Assembly: GCF_007828035.1 (NCBI RefSeq)
Contig: NZ_VITV01000003.1
Coordinates: forward strand, 124,001-188,000
Direction of reading: 5' to 3'
DNA: 64,000 bases
DNA from: Nitrospirillum amazonense
GTDB taxonomy: Bacteria; Pseudomonadota; Alphaproteobacteria; Azospirillales; Azospirillaceae
Shown here: positions 50,631 to 62,525 of the stretch, one piece after another
Layout: every line of letters begins with the position of its first letter
How positions within the stretch are numbered: position 1 is the first letter of the stretch
Position numbers and translations under genes: made by a program
Notes under the pieces: generated by a model
What the model was told of the DNA's origin: nothing
Database searches by the model: none
Seen by the model: only the letters and a program-made list of their open reading frames with translations

Positions 50631-50906
50631 TCAAGGCCATCGCTGAGCGCCGTGCAGAACACGCAGGATCACTACGGTATTTGATCTGATTCGATAGACG
50701 ACAATGTACGGCGTATCGGTGACGACCAGTTCCTGGGTGCCAGCCACCCGACCGGGGCGGCCACTACGCGGATACTGCGCCAACTGCTCCACCGCGGCTT
50801 CCACCGCATCACCGATCCTGACGGCAGCAGTGGGATTACGATCCGCGATATAAATGATCTGATTGCCGAACTCGCGCTGGGCCGCTGGCAACCATTCAAT
50901 CTTCAT
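50631..50906 (-). CDS. ParE/RelE-family toxin
   Basis: A 91-aa toxin of the ParE/RelE fold: MKIEWLPAAQREFGNQIIYIADRN, then PRSGRPGRVAGTQELVV and the closing YRIRSNTVVILRVLHGAQRW. ParE members poison DNA gyrase, RelE members cut mRNA; the AGTQELVV...VVYRI pattern is more ParE-like. It overlaps the antitoxin gene by 11 nt and is translated after it. Confidence 0.9.
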   Translation of the reverse strand: MKIEWLPAAQREFGNQIIYIADRNPTAAVRIGDAVEAAVEQLAQYPRSGRPGRVAGTQELVVTDTPYIVVYRIRSNTVVILRVLHGAQRWP

Positions 50907-51201
50907 TCGCCAGCCTCAGGGCACGCTTCAACAGCTCAGCCCGCTGTAGATGCCAATCGGCTTTGACCTGTTCATGGGGAATTCGTGCCACCGACGGGTC
51001 ATCCGATTCCCGCAGGCCTTGTTCCACCTGAGCGCGGAACCACGCATCATGCTCCCGGGCTTCCTGCCTCTGGCGGACGAAGTCTCGCATGAAATCGCGA
51101 ACGATTTGTGAGGCCGGACGATGGACGGCCTCAGCCTCAGCCATGAATTGGTCGCGTAGGTCCGCTTCCAATTTCAGCGTGAACATTGCTTCCTTGGCCA
51201 C
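50896..51201 (-). CDS. Ribbon-helix-helix antitoxin
   Basis: A 101-aa antitoxin. The N-terminal FTLKLEADLRDQFMAEAEAV and RPASQIVRDFMRDFV form a ribbon-helix-helix DNA-binding fold; the rest wraps the toxin. First gene of the toxin-antitoxin operon. GTG 51201 has GGAGGTG upstream; ATG 51186 with AAGGA is an alternative. A perfect 12-bp palindrome lies 25 bp before it, as expected for autorepression. Confidence 0.88.
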   Translation of the reverse strand: MAKEAMFTLKLEADLRDQFMAEAEAVHRPASQIVRDFMRDFVRQRQEAREHDAWFRAQVEQGLRESDDPSVARIPHEQVKADWHLQRAELLKRALRLANED

Positions 51202-51225
51202 GAGGCACCTCCGATCATATAGACA

Positions 51226-51237
51226 AGGTATATACCT
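51226..51237. promoter_or_regulatory. Toxin-antitoxin operator
   Basis: AGGTATATACCT is a perfect 12-bp palindrome 25 bp upstream of the antitoxin start. TATGAT on the minus strand, between it and the ribosome site, could be the -10 box. Ribbon-helix-helix antitoxins usually repress from such sites. Confidence 0.55.
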
Positions 51238-51268
51238 CAGGGGTCGTTAGAACCAGCCCACGGGAATC

Positions 51269-51957
51269 TTAATCCTTAATCCACTCCACCAGCGCCTGGT
51301 TCACCGCCGCCGGCTGTTCCAGGGTGGTGGCGTGGCCGCATTGGGGCACGACCACCAGCCTTGCGCCGGGGATGGCGGCGGCCATGTCGTGGGACCGTTG
51401 CGGCGGCATCAGGGGATCGCTGTCCCCCACCAGCACCAGGGTGGGTACACGGATGGCGGGCAGGGTGGGGCGGCTGTCGGGACGGCCGATGATGGCCGCC
51501 GTCTGGCGCGCCAGCCCCTCCACCCCGACCGTCAGGCCCATGCGCAGGTTGACCGCCGCCAAGTCCGCGTCATCCCGGCGGTCGGGATGATGCATGGCGG
51601 ATATGGCATGGCGCAGCACGGTGGCGAACTTGGCCTTGCGCGCCAGGGCGACAAAGGTCCGGCGCTGCTCTGACTGCTCAGGCGTGTCGGGCAGTGCCTG
51701 GGTGCTGATCAGCGCCAGCTTCACCACCCGTTCCGGCGCCTGGCGCATGATTTCCAGGGCGACGTAGCCGCCCATGGACAGGCCCGCCAGGGCGAAGCGG
51801 GGCGGGGCCTCAGCCAGGATGGCGGCCGCCATGTCCGCCATCGTCTCCCCCGTCAGGGTGTTGGCGACGGTGACGGGGCCGTGGGGCCACAGCGCCGCGA
51901 CCTGCGGGGCGAACACCTCGGCCGTGCACAGCAGGCCGGGGATCAGGACGATGGGCG

Positions 51958-51961
<4 letters not shown>
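51269..51961 (-). CDS. Alpha/beta hydrolase coupled to uvrA
   Basis: A 230-aa cytoplasmic alpha/beta hydrolase. Motifs: [13 protein letters not shown] (oxyanion), the nucleophile Ser62 in [24 protein letters not shown] with an acid residue, and a C-terminal His ([13 protein letters not shown]). The start codon overlaps the uvrA stop (ATGA), so it is co-translated with uvrA and probably shares its SOS control. Substrate unknown. Confidence 0.87.
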
Positions 51962-54837
<2,876 letters not shown>

Positions 54838-54843
<6 letters not shown>

Positions 54844-54852
54844 GGTATGTTC
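54838..54852 (-). promoter_or_regulatory. LexA (SOS) box overlapping the uvrA start
   Basis: GTTC-ATGGTAT-GTTC is an exact GTTC-N7-GTTC, the alphaproteobacterial LexA site, spanning the uvrA ATG (54843-54841). Bound LexA would block uvrA transcription at the very start of the gene. The co-translated hydrolase would be induced with uvrA. Confidence 0.8.
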
Positions 54853-55162
54853 TGAATAATCGATCGGGGCAGGCGCTGGCAAGGGGGATTACGCGGGTAG
54901 GGCGCCCTCCCACCGGCCAGCCGGCGACAGCGCCTTAATATGGGGACGCCCGTGTCAAAAGGCGACAGCAGGATTCACCCCCTTAAGGACGATTTCGTGA
55001 CGGGGGGCAGGGTGCCCCAAAGGGGCGCCTGGATCGATATTTTGGGTATGCCGGGGGCCTCGACCACCATGGCTGTGGCGTTGACTGCGGCCGGCGGTGT
55101 AGGCTCTCCCCATCAACGGCGGGGCGTTTTTCGCCCTCATTTGGATTCAGGACGGATCGGAC
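54844..55162. other. Divergent uvrA/ssb intergenic region
   Basis: About 320 bp with no credible gene. It includes part of the LexA box at its left end, a GGTGCCCC/GGGGCGCC stem (55011-55029, loop AAA, one G-T pair) and a TTGACT hexamer (55081-55086) that could be a -35 for ssb. No second LexA site was found near ssb. Confidence 0.55.
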
Positions 55163-55735
55163 ATGGCTGGCAGCGTCAACAAAGTCATCCTCATCGGCAA
55201 CCTGGGCAAGGAGCCCGAGGTCAGGTCCATGCAGAACGGCGGCAAGGTGTGCAACCTGCGCATCGCCACGTCCGAGACGTGGAAGGACCGCAACAGTGGG
55301 GAGCGGCAGGAACGCACCCAGTGGCACCAGGTGGTGATCTTCAATGAGGCGCTGATCGGTGTTGCCGAGCGCTTCCTGAAGAAGGGCTCCAAGGTCTACA
55401 TCGAAGGCCAGCTGGAAACCCGCAAGTGGACCGACCAGTCCGGCCAGGAGAAGTACACGACCGAAGTGGTTCTGCGTCCCTTCCGGGGGGAGCTGACCAT
55501 GCTCGAGGGCCGTGACGGCGGCGGTGGCGGTGGCGGCTACGAGTCGGGTGGCGACTTTGGCGGCGGTGGGTCCAGCTACGGCGGCGGCGGCGGCGGGGGT
55601 GGTGGCTACGGCGGCGGGTCTTCCGGTGGTGGTGGCTACGGTGGGGGTGGTTCCTCCTCCGGCGGTGGTTCGCGCGGCGGCTTCGGCGGCGGCGGCAAGC
55701 CGGCCGATGACCTGGACGACGAAATCCCGTTCTGA
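55163..55735 (+). CDS. ssb: Single-stranded DNA-binding protein
   Basis: A 190-aa SSB. The OB fold covers 1-112 ([49 protein letters not shown]). Residues ~118-178 are a linker made almost wholly of Gly with Tyr and Ser. The acidic partner-binding tip ends DDEIPF. SSB coats single strands and recruits repair proteins, including HolC whose gene is also in this window. It diverges from uvrA. A terminator follows. Confidence 0.97.
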   Translation: MAGSVNKVILIGNLGKEPEVRSMQNGGKVCNLRIATSETWKDRNSGERQERTQWHQVVIFNEALIGVAERFLKKGSKVYIEGQLETRKWTDQSGQEKYTTEVVLRPFRGELTMLEGRDGGGGGGGYESGGDFGGGGSSYGGGGGGGGGYGGGSSGGGGYGGGGSSSGGGSRGGFGGGGKPADDLDDEIPF

Positions 55736-55756
55736 CATTCAGACCATAAGAGCCAA

Positions 55757-55779
55757 GGGCCGCGTCAGCGCGGCCCTTT
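55757..55779 (+). terminator. Intrinsic terminator after ssb
   Basis: GGGCCGCG and CGCGGCCC form a perfect 8-bp stem with a TCAG loop, followed by TTTCG, starting 22 bp after the ssb stop. The T-run is short but the position is ideal. Confidence 0.7.
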
Positions 55780-55797
55780 CGCTAGGTTCCAACAGCA

Positions 55798-56148
55798 TTA
55801 GGACGTGCGGCCCCGCCCCCGGCTGCTGTTGCCGGTCGTCGCCGTGCCGGCAGTGCTTTCCGACCGGTCGCCCTGCGGCCCTCGCTGGCCGCTGCCGGCT
55901 GCGTCCCAGTCCCCCTTTGACCCGCTGGCGCCGCCGGTGCCGCCGGTCTTAGGCGGGGCATCATGGCCGGCGATCGGCCCCTCCATCCCGCGCGACTTCT
56001 TGGTCGCGGCGTGGCCGGTCATAGCCCACTCATCCTTCAGACGCTGCGGGTCGCTGGCCTCGCGCACATCATGCTTTTTGTCCGCGGCGCCGCGCTGGTC
56101 CGGCTGCGCGGCCTGTTGGCGGGCGTGGTCGTGGTGATGCTGGGGCAT
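55798..56148 (-). CDS. Hydrophilic low-complexity hypothetical protein
   Basis: A 116-aa protein of unknown function. It starts with a His cluster (MPQHHHDHARQQAAQ), has a central DPQRLKDEWAMTGHAATKK segment and ends in a Gly/Ser/Thr/Arg-rich disordered tail. No membrane segment. A GGAGGACAGC ribosome site before the ATG supports it. It converges with ssb across the terminator. Confidence 0.5.
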   Translation of the reverse strand: MPQHHHDHARQQAAQPDQRGAADKKHDVREASDPQRLKDEWAMTGHAATKKSRGMEGPIAGHDAPPKTGGTGGASGSKGDWDAAGSGQRGPQGDRSESTAGTATTGNSSRGRGRTS

Positions 56149-56247
56149 GCTGTCCTCCGGCGGTCATCGTGCGGCTCATTCGCTACGGCCGGGCTACCCG
56201 GCACATTCTTAAGGCTCGAGAGCGGACATTCGTTCCCCCGGTCGCTT

Positions 56248-56276
56248 CGGCGCCAGTTTGGGGCGCCGGTTTGGGG
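56248..56276. promoter_or_regulatory. Dyad and direct repeat upstream of nadE
   Basis: CGGCGCC/GGCGCCG (56248-56254 and 56262-56268) form a 7-bp stem; GTTTGGGG is repeated 13 bp apart (56256-56263 and 56269-56276) across it. It lies in the 259-bp gap before nadE and could be a regulator site or transcript hairpin. Little else is seen in this gap. Confidence 0.3.
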
Positions 56277-56407
56277 ATTGGGCATGGGCCATCTTCGCTT
56301 TCGGGGGATTGCCGCCGACCGGTCCGGGAATGGTAGGCTGGCCGCCAACAGGTTAACGGCGGCGCTGGCCTTGTAGCGGCGGCGCCCGGCATAGCGAGAC
56401 TGAGACC

Positions 56408-58168
56408 ATGCGCACGCTGAAGGTCGCCCTGCACCAGATGAACTACACCACGGGCGATTTCCGGGGGAATTTCGAGCGGACCAAGGCCAGCATTCTGGCG
56501 CAGCGGCAGGCCGACCTGCATGTTCTGCCGGAGTGCGCCGTGGCCAACTATGCCGCCGGCGACTATCTGTTGGAGGCCGACTACCAGCAGGCCATCGTCC
56601 ACTGGACGGAGCAGTACCGCCTGCTGTCTGAGCAGGCCGGCACCACCATCGTCGTGGGCACCCCCCTGCGCGGCAAGGTGCAGGGGCGCAAGATGGGCAA
56701 CGGCCTGGTGGTGTTCGAGCGGGGCCGCGCGGTGCTGAGCCAGTTCAAGACCCATCTGCCCAACTATGACGTCTTCGACGACGTGCGCTGGTTCGAGGCG
56801 CGGGGGGAACAGATGGGCGCCGATGCCGAAATGGGCGTGCTGCGGTTCCAGGCCGCCGGCGGCCCCGTCACCCTGGGCTTCTGCATCTGCGAGGACATCT
56901 GGTTCGACGACGTCACCCATGACCTGAGGCAGATGGGCGCGGAGGTCATCGTCTCCCTCAACGCCAGCCCCTACGCCATCGCCAAGGGCAATTTCCGCCG
57001 CCGCCTGTTCGCCCAGCGCATCCAGGAAACGGGCCTGCCCCTGGTCTACGTCAACCAGGTGGGCGGCAATGACGAGCTGGTGTGGGAGGGCTGTTCCGCC
57101 ATCATGGATCCGGCGGGCGCCATTTATGAGATGGCGATCGGCGGGGAAGGGGGCGCCACCGTGACCCTGGCGGATCAGGGCCAGGGCTTCCGCTTGGCCG
57201 AAACGCAGGCGCCTGTCCAACTGACCGACCCGCAGGAACGCTATCTGGTCGTGGGCCTGGGCCTGCGCGACTACATCGAGAAGAATGGCTTCCAGGACGT
57301 GGTCTTCGGCCTGTCCGGTGGCGCCGATTCCACCCTGGTGGCGGCCCTGGCGGCCGACGTGTTCGGCCCCGCCAAGGTCAATGCCGTCATGATGCCCTCG
57401 CCCTACACCAGTTCCGGTTCCAACACCCGGGCGGCGGAGTTCGCGGCGGGCGTGGGGGAGGGCTTCAGTGCCATCAGCCTGCCCATCACCGTGGAGTATG
57501 AGGCCGGGCTGGCCAAGTTCCGCAACGCCTTCGGCCGCGACATGGGCAGCCTGGCCGACGAAAACCTGCAGGCGCAGATCCGGGGCAACACCCTGTCCGC
57601 CATCTCCAACGACCATGGCCGCCGCGCCATCCTGGGCACCAGCAACAAGAGCGAGATCCTGATGGGATACGGCACGCTCTACGGCGACATGCGCGGCGCC
57701 TTCAACCCGCTGAAGGACCTGTACAAGGCCATCGATGTCTTCCCCATCCTGGAGATGCGCCTGGCCCAGGCGCAAAACCCGGACCCGCTGTTCGCCCGCA
57801 TCTGGGAAGGGGCCTTCGGCAGGCCGCTGGAGCCCTATGACGCCAAGGCCCAGGCCGCGCTGCGCGCCGTCATCGATGTGGAGCCTAGCGCCGAGCTGAA
57901 GCACAACCAGCGCGACACCGACAGCCTGCCCCCCTATCCCCGCCTGGACGCGGTGTTGTGGGAGATGGAGGACGCCAAGGAGCGCCAGACCGACGCGGAG
58001 ATCGCGGAAAAGCTGGGTGAGCCGCTGGAATTCGTGCAGGACATCCGCCGCCGCGTCCGCCGGGCGGAGTTCAAGCGATTCCAGTCCCCGCCCGGCCCCA
58101 AGGTGCACCGCAAGTCGCCCACCACCAAGGACCGACGCTTCCCCCTGACGGCGCGCTTCACGGGCTGA
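56408..58168 (+). CDS. nadE: Glutamine-dependent NAD+ synthetase
   Basis: A 586-aa two-domain enzyme. The N-terminal nitrilase-type glutaminase has the triad Glu42, Lys114 and Cys161 (CICEDIWF); the C-terminal ATP-pyrophosphatase has the P-loop SGGADS (303-308, usually SGGIDS or SGGVDS). It converts nicotinate adenine dinucleotide to NAD+, using ammonia channelled from glutamine. The tail RFTG and KRRQ-like end (PPGPKVHRKS) are typical. Stands as a single-gene unit. Confidence 0.95.
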   Translation: MRTLKVALHQMNYTTGDFRGNFERTKASILAQRQADLHVLPECAVANYAAGDYLLEADYQQAIVHWTEQYRLLSEQAGTTIVVGTPLRGKVQGRKMGNGLVVFERGRAVLSQFKTHLPNYDVFDDVRWFEARGEQMGADAEMGVLRFQAAGGPVTLGFCICEDIWFDDVTHDLRQMGAEVIVSLNASPYAIAKGNFRRRLFAQRIQETGLPLVYVNQVGGNDELVWEGCSAIMDPAGAIYEMAIGGEGGATVTLADQGQGFRLAETQAPVQLTDPQERYLVVGLGLRDYIEKNGFQDVVFGLSGGADSTLVAALAADVFGPAKVNAVMMPSPYTSSGSNTRAAEFAAGVGEGFSAISLPITVEYEAGLAKFRNAFGRDMGSLADENLQAQIRGNTLSAISNDHGRRAILGTSNKSEILMGYGTLYGDMRGAFNPLKDLYKAIDVFPILEMRLAQAQNPDPLFARIWEGAFGRPLEPYDAKAQAALRAVIDVEPSAELKHNQRDTDSLPPYPRLDAVLWEMEDAKERQTDAEIAEKLGEPLEFVQDIRRRVRRAEFKRFQSPPGPKVHRKSPTTKDRRFPLTARFTG

Positions 58169-58283
58169 TCGCGCCCCTCCCGTGACCTTTCTGTAGCGGT
58201 GGCATCGCGCCGGTGCGGCCGGCCCGCTACCGCAGTAGGATGCAACCTGTCGGTGCGGAAACAGGCCTGCAGGCTGGTCTCGA

Positions 58284-59987
58284 ATGTGTCGATCGTTTCC
58301 AGCGTGGTCCGGCGCGGCGCTTGCCGTCCTTGCCCTGGTTCCCGGCCAGGCTTCGGCCCAGCAAACGCCAGATGCCGGCAGCATCCTGCGCGATACCGAA
58401 CGCACCACCCCGCGCCTGACCGCACCGCCCGCGCCCCTGCGCCCGCTGGTACCGGAGGCGCCACCCTCGGCGCGCCCGGCCCAAGGCCCCACCGTCCACG
58501 TCACCGCCTTCCACGTCACGGCCACGCTTTTTCCGGAGGCGGAATTGCAGGCGGTGCTGGCGCCTTTCCGTGACCGCGACCTGACCCTGGGGGAATTGCA
58601 GTCGGCCGCAGCCGCCGTCAGCGCTTATTACCGCCAGCACGGCTATCTCGCCCGCGCCTACCTGCCCCGGCAGGAAATCCGCGACGGCGTCGTCACCATC
58701 GCCGTGCAGGAAAGCCGCTTGGGCCGCGTGGTGGTCGATCCCAGCAGCGACACGCGCCTGGATGCCGACACCGCCGCCGGTTACCTGCTGGACCGGCAGG
58801 CGGCGGGCGAGGCCCTGCGCCTGGACGCGCTGGAGGGGGGTGTCGCGGCACTGGACGCCCTGCCGGGCATCACGGCCACGGCAACGGCGGAGGCGGGCCA
58901 GGCGGCCGACCAGACCGACATCCGCCTGAAGCTGACCGAGGGGCCGCGGTTCAGCGGCGTCGCCCTGGTGGACAACCAGGCGCAGCGGGCCAGCGGTGGC
59001 TGGCGCGGCATCGCCGTGCTGTCGGCCAACGACCTGGCCGGCATTGGAGAGCAGACCGTCCTGACCGGCGTGCGCAGCCTGGGCAGCACCTACGGTCGCC
59101 TGGCCGCCACCCTGCCCGTGGGCTACTCCGGCCTGCGCCTGGGCGTCAATGGCAGCGCCTTCGATTATCGCGTCGCCCATGATTTCAACGCCGGCACGCC
59201 TGATGGGTGGGGCGCCACCGGCGGGGCGGTGGCCACCCTGCCGCTGTGGCGGACGGAGGATGCGGCCCTGGACGGCCGCCTGGTCTATGAGCATCGCCGT
59301 TTGGTCAACCGCACGGCGGAGATCGTGACGGGCATCAACGTCATCGACGCCGCCACCGTGGGCGTGAGCGCGGTGGCGCGCGACGGTTGGGATGGTGTCG
59401 ACCAGGTGGATGGGACCATGACCGCCGGCAACGTCGACCTGGGGGGCGTGCCGGACAACCAGGCGGTCGATGGCGCGACCGCCCGCACCCAGGGTGGCTA
59501 CGCCAAGCTGGCCCTTACGCTCAGCCACACCCACCCCCTGGCGCAGGGGGTGGATCTGGTGGCCAGGCTGGCCGGTCAATGGGCCAGCGGCAACCTCGAC
59601 AGCTCCGAACGCCTGGCCCTGGGCGGCCCCGACGCCATCCGCGCCTATCCCGTGAACGAAGGACAGGGGGCCGAGGGGGCCTTGGGCACCCTGGAACTAC
59701 GCTGGCGCCCCGTGGATGACCTTCGGCTGGCAGCCTTCTGGGACGGGGGCTGGATCCGCCAGTTCGTCAGCCCTTGGGCCGGCTGGAACCGGCGCACGGA
59801 TGTGCCCAACGATTATGGCTTGCAGGGCGTCGGTATCGCCGTCTCCTGGCGGCCGGTGGACGCCCTGCTGTTCGACGCCAGCCTGGCCCATGTCGTGGGC
59901 GACAACCCGGGGCGCATCCTTGGCGCCGATAGCGACGGCCTGCGCCGCCATACCCGCGCCTGGGTGCGGGTGACGGGCAGCTTTTGA
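58284..59987 (+). CDS. Two-partner secretion outer-membrane transporter (TpsB/ShlB-FhaC type)
   Basis: A 567-aa outer-membrane protein. Signal peptide to ~26 (QASAQ), a Pro-rich linker, POTRA domains at ~70-220 (TLGELQSAAAAVSAYYRQHG; YLPRQEIRDGVVTIAVQESRLG) and a beta-barrel from ~230. The barrel motif DAIRAYPVNEG matches the family (V/I)RG/AY loop and DGGWI the DxG motif. It should secrete a large TpsA exoprotein, but no TpsA gene is in the window. Confidence 0.88.
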   Translation: MCRSFPAWSGAALAVLALVPGQASAQQTPDAGSILRDTERTTPRLTAPPAPLRPLVPEAPPSARPAQGPTVHVTAFHVTATLFPEAELQAVLAPFRDRDLTLGELQSAAAAVSAYYRQHGYLARAYLPRQEIRDGVVTIAVQESRLGRVVVDPSSDTRLDADTAAGYLLDRQAAGEALRLDALEGGVAALDALPGITATATAEAGQAADQTDIRLKLTEGPRFSGVALVDNQAQRASGGWRGIAVLSANDLAGIGEQTVLTGVRSLGSTYGRLAATLPVGYSGLRLGVNGSAFDYRVAHDFNAGTPDGWGATGGAVATLPLWRTEDAALDGRLVYEHRRLVNRTAEIVTGINVIDAATVGVSAVARDGWDGVDQVDGTMTAGNVDLGGVPDNQAVDGATARTQGGYAKLALTLSHTHPLAQGVDLVARLAGQWASGNLDSSERLALGGPDAIRAYPVNEGQGAEGALGTLELRWRPVDDLRLAAFWDGGWIRQFVSPWAGWNRRTDVPNDYGLQGVGIAVSWRPVDALLFDASLAHVVGDNPGRILGADSDGLRRHTRAWVRVTGSF

Positions 59988-60057
59988 ACGACCGGCAGCC
60001 GTGCACCCCTGAGGGTTGCGGCGCCGGGGGCGGCGCGGTAGGCAAGGGGGCCGCCCG

Positions 60058-60078
60058 GACGATCGTCGGGGCAACGAT
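60058..60078. promoter_or_regulatory. Short palindrome upstream of MATE gene
   Basis: GACGATCGTC (60058-60067) is a perfect 10-bp palindrome, and ATCGT (60062-60066) can also pair with ACGAT (60074-60078). It lies 36 bp before the MATE start and might be an operator. The evidence is only the symmetry. Confidence 0.25.
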
Positions 60079-60102
60079 AAAGCCGCCAGAGCGTCTCTCA
60101 CC

Positions 60103-61551
60103 ATGGCCCAGTACGAGACCCCCGTGCCGCCGGAACTGTCGGCGGCGGTGACGCCCCTGCCGCCCCTGGACGAGGCGGCGGTGGAGAAGGCCTGTCCCGG
60201 GCTGCCGCCCCGGACCCCCGATGAGCGCCTGCTGCGCCGCATCTTGGTCCATGCCCGCGACCTGGTGTTGCTGGCCACGCCTCTAATGCTGACCCGCATC
60301 GGCCAGCTGTTCATGCAGACGGTCGACACCGCCATGGTCGGCCGCCATAGCGCGGAGGAACTGGCCTATTTCAGCCTGGGCGGCACCCCGGTGGGCACGG
60401 CCTTCGCCACCGTGGTCGGCCTGATGATGGGCACCATCATCCTCGTGGCCCAGGCGGTGGGGGCGGGGCGTCCGCGTGACGCCGGCGCGGTCTGGCGCCG
60501 CTCGCTGCCCTACGCTCTGCTGATCGGCAGTGTCGTCGCCATCCTCTGCCAGTTCGGCGAGGCCTTCTTCCTGCTGACGGGGCAGGAGCCCGGGATCGCC
60601 CACGGGGCGGCCCCGGTCATCGCCGTCCTGGGCCTGGGCATGCCGGCGGCGGTCATGCAGATCAGCACCTCCTTCTTCCTGGAGGGCATCAAGCGGCCGT
60701 TCCCGGCCATGGTCTCCATGATCGTGGCCAACCTGCTGAACTTCGCCCTGGATTACACCCTGGTGTTCGGGCATTTCGGCGCGCCGGCCCTGGGCGCCGT
60801 CGGGTCGGCCATCGCCACCACCACCATCCGCTGGCTCACGGCGCTGGGCCTGATCCTGTACGTCTGGACCATGCGCGACCATGCCCATTACGGCGTGCGC
60901 GGATCCTTCCTGGAATGGCGGGAGGGACGGCGCCACCGCCACCTGGGCTATGCCGCGGGCCTCAGCCAGGGTGCTGAATCCACCGCCTTCGGCACCATGG
61001 GCATCTTCGCCGGCTGGCTGGGCGCCTTGGGCCTGGGGGCCTACGCCGTGGGACTGAACCTGCTGGCCCTTATCTTCATGGCGGCCTTGGGCCTGGCCTC
61101 GGCCACCGCGGTGCAGGTGGGGCAGGCGCATGGTGCCGGCAACCGGCGGGAGGCCACGCTGGCCGGGTGGACGGGCCTGACCCTGACCGCCCTGATCATG
61201 GTCGTCGTCGGCGTGGTGCTGTCGTCGGTGCCGGAGGGCATCGCCACCCTCTACGCCAGCGATCCGGACCTCATCCGCGTGCTGGTGCCCGCCATCGCCT
61301 TCATGGCCTGGATCGTGGTGGCGGACGGCGGACAGACGGTCATGGCCAGTGCGCTGCGCGGCCAAGGTGACAGCTGGATCCCCACCGCCCTGCATTTCTT
61401 CAGCTATTACGGCGTCATGATCCCCACGGCGGCTTATGCCGCTTTCCACCTGGGGCACGGCATCATGGGCATCTTCCAGGGCATCCTGGTGGCCAGCATC
61501 GTGGCGGTCACGGTGCTGATGGTCCGCTTCCACCTGCTGTCGCGGTGCTGA
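60103..61551 (+). CDS. MATE-family multidrug/metabolite efflux transporter
   Basis: A 482-aa, 12-helix antiporter of the DinF/NorM type. MATE features: LLATPLMLTRIGQLFMQTVDTAMVG in helix 1, VAQAVGAGRPRDAG after helix 3, and the repeated QVGQAHGAGNRREA in the second half. It exports drugs or metabolites with H+ or Na+. The ATG at 60103 leaves a ~55-residue cytoplasmic N-terminus. An AraC gene follows 46 bp downstream and may regulate it. Confidence 0.92.
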   Translation: MAQYETPVPPELSAAVTPLPPLDEAAVEKACPGLPPRTPDERLLRRILVHARDLVLLATPLMLTRIGQLFMQTVDTAMVGRHSAEELAYFSLGGTPVGTAFATVVGLMMGTIILVAQAVGAGRPRDAGAVWRRSLPYALLIGSVVAILCQFGEAFFLLTGQEPGIAHGAAPVIAVLGLGMPAAVMQISTSFFLEGIKRPFPAMVSMIVANLLNFALDYTLVFGHFGAPALGAVGSAIATTTIRWLTALGLILYVWTMRDHAHYGVRGSFLEWREGRRHRHLGYAAGLSQGAESTAFGTMGIFAGWLGALGLGAYAVGLNLLALIFMAALGLASATAVQVGQAHGAGNRREATLAGWTGLTLTALIMVVVGVVLSSVPEGIATLYASDPDLIRVLVPAIAFMAWIVVADGGQTVMASALRGQGDSWIPTALHFFSYYGVMIPTAAYAAFHLGHGIMGIFQGILVASIVAVTVLMVRFHLLSRC

Positions 61552-61597
61552 ACCGCTTCTGTTATCCTCGCGGCTTAAGAAACCAAGGCTGCGGATC

Positions 61598-62428
61598 ATG
61601 ACGGAACTGTCGGTGCAGGCGCTGCTGGACACGGACACGGCGCGCATCCGCGACGTGGTCTGCGCCGGCACCTGCCGGCATCGCAGCGCCGAGGAGTGCG
61701 CCGATGCCACCACTCTGGTCTTTCCCTATCGCGGCATCTATGTCCGCCACCTGGGTCGAGATGAGGCGGTGGCCGAGGCCAATCAGGTGCTGTTCTTCAA
61801 CAAGGGCGATGAATACAGCGTCAGCCACCCGGTGACGGGCGGCGACGCCTGCCTGTCCATCACCGTGGACGAGGCGCTGCTGCGGGAACTGGCGCCGCGC
61901 GAGCATGTCCGTGACCAGGGCGACTTGGCCTTCCGCCATCAGCGGCTGCGCATCGACCCGCGCGCCCAAGTGCTGGCCGCCCTGCTGCGCCACAGCCTGG
62001 CCCAGGGTGCGGCCGAGACGCTGGAGGCGGAGGCGCTGACCCTGACGCTGATCCGCCGGGCGCTGGGGGAGCGGACGTCGCACGTGCCCCAGGCCAGCAT
62101 CGGCCATCGGAAACTGGTGGACCGGGCCAAACTGGCGCTCAGCGGCGACCTCACCCGCCGCTGGACCCTAGCGGAGATCGCGGGCGAGGTCGGCGTCTCC
62201 CCCGTCTACCTCACCCAGGTGTTCCAGCAGGTGGAGGCGGTGCCCCTCTATCGCTATCAGCTACGCCTGCGGTTGGGCCGGGCGCTGGATCTGCTGGGCG
62301 AATACGACGACATCACTACGCTCAGCATGGACTTGGGCTTCTCCAGCCACAGCCATTTCAGCGCCGCCTTCCGCCAGACCTATGGCCGTACCCCGGCGGA
62401 GTTCCAACGCTCCGTCCGCGCCCGGTAA
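61598..62428 (+). CDS. AraC-family transcriptional regulator
   Basis: A 276-aa regulator. The N-terminal ~150 residues form a cupin-like sensing domain (LVFPYRGIYVRHLGRDEAVA; VLFFNKGDEYSVSHPV). The C-terminal ~100 residues hold two helix-turn-helix units (WTLAEIAGEVGVSPVYLTQV; ITTLSMDLGFSSHSHFSAAF, FRQTYGRTPAEF). It lies downstream of the MATE gene in the same direction; the inducer is unknown. Confidence 0.92.
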   Translation: MTELSVQALLDTDTARIRDVVCAGTCRHRSAEECADATTLVFPYRGIYVRHLGRDEAVAEANQVLFFNKGDEYSVSHPVTGGDACLSITVDEALLRELAPREHVRDQGDLAFRHQRLRIDPRAQVLAALLRHSLAQGAAETLEAEALTLTLIRRALGERTSHVPQASIGHRKLVDRAKLALSGDLTRRWTLAEIAGEVGVSPVYLTQVFQQVEAVPLYRYQLRLRLGRALDLLGEYDDITTLSMDLGFSSHSHFSAAFRQTYGRTPAEFQRSVRAR

Positions 62429-62525
62429 GTCGCTAAAGATTCCGACAGCGACGGTGCAGGCCCAAGTGGTCTTCTTCCCCTCGGCCGGAACGACCGGTCC
62501 CGGAGTGAGACGGAGGAGAACCACC

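Noticed and set aside
55011-55029. Stem between uvrA and ssb as a terminator
   Set aside because: The GGTGCCCC/GGGGCGCC stem is not followed by a T-run and no gene ends there.
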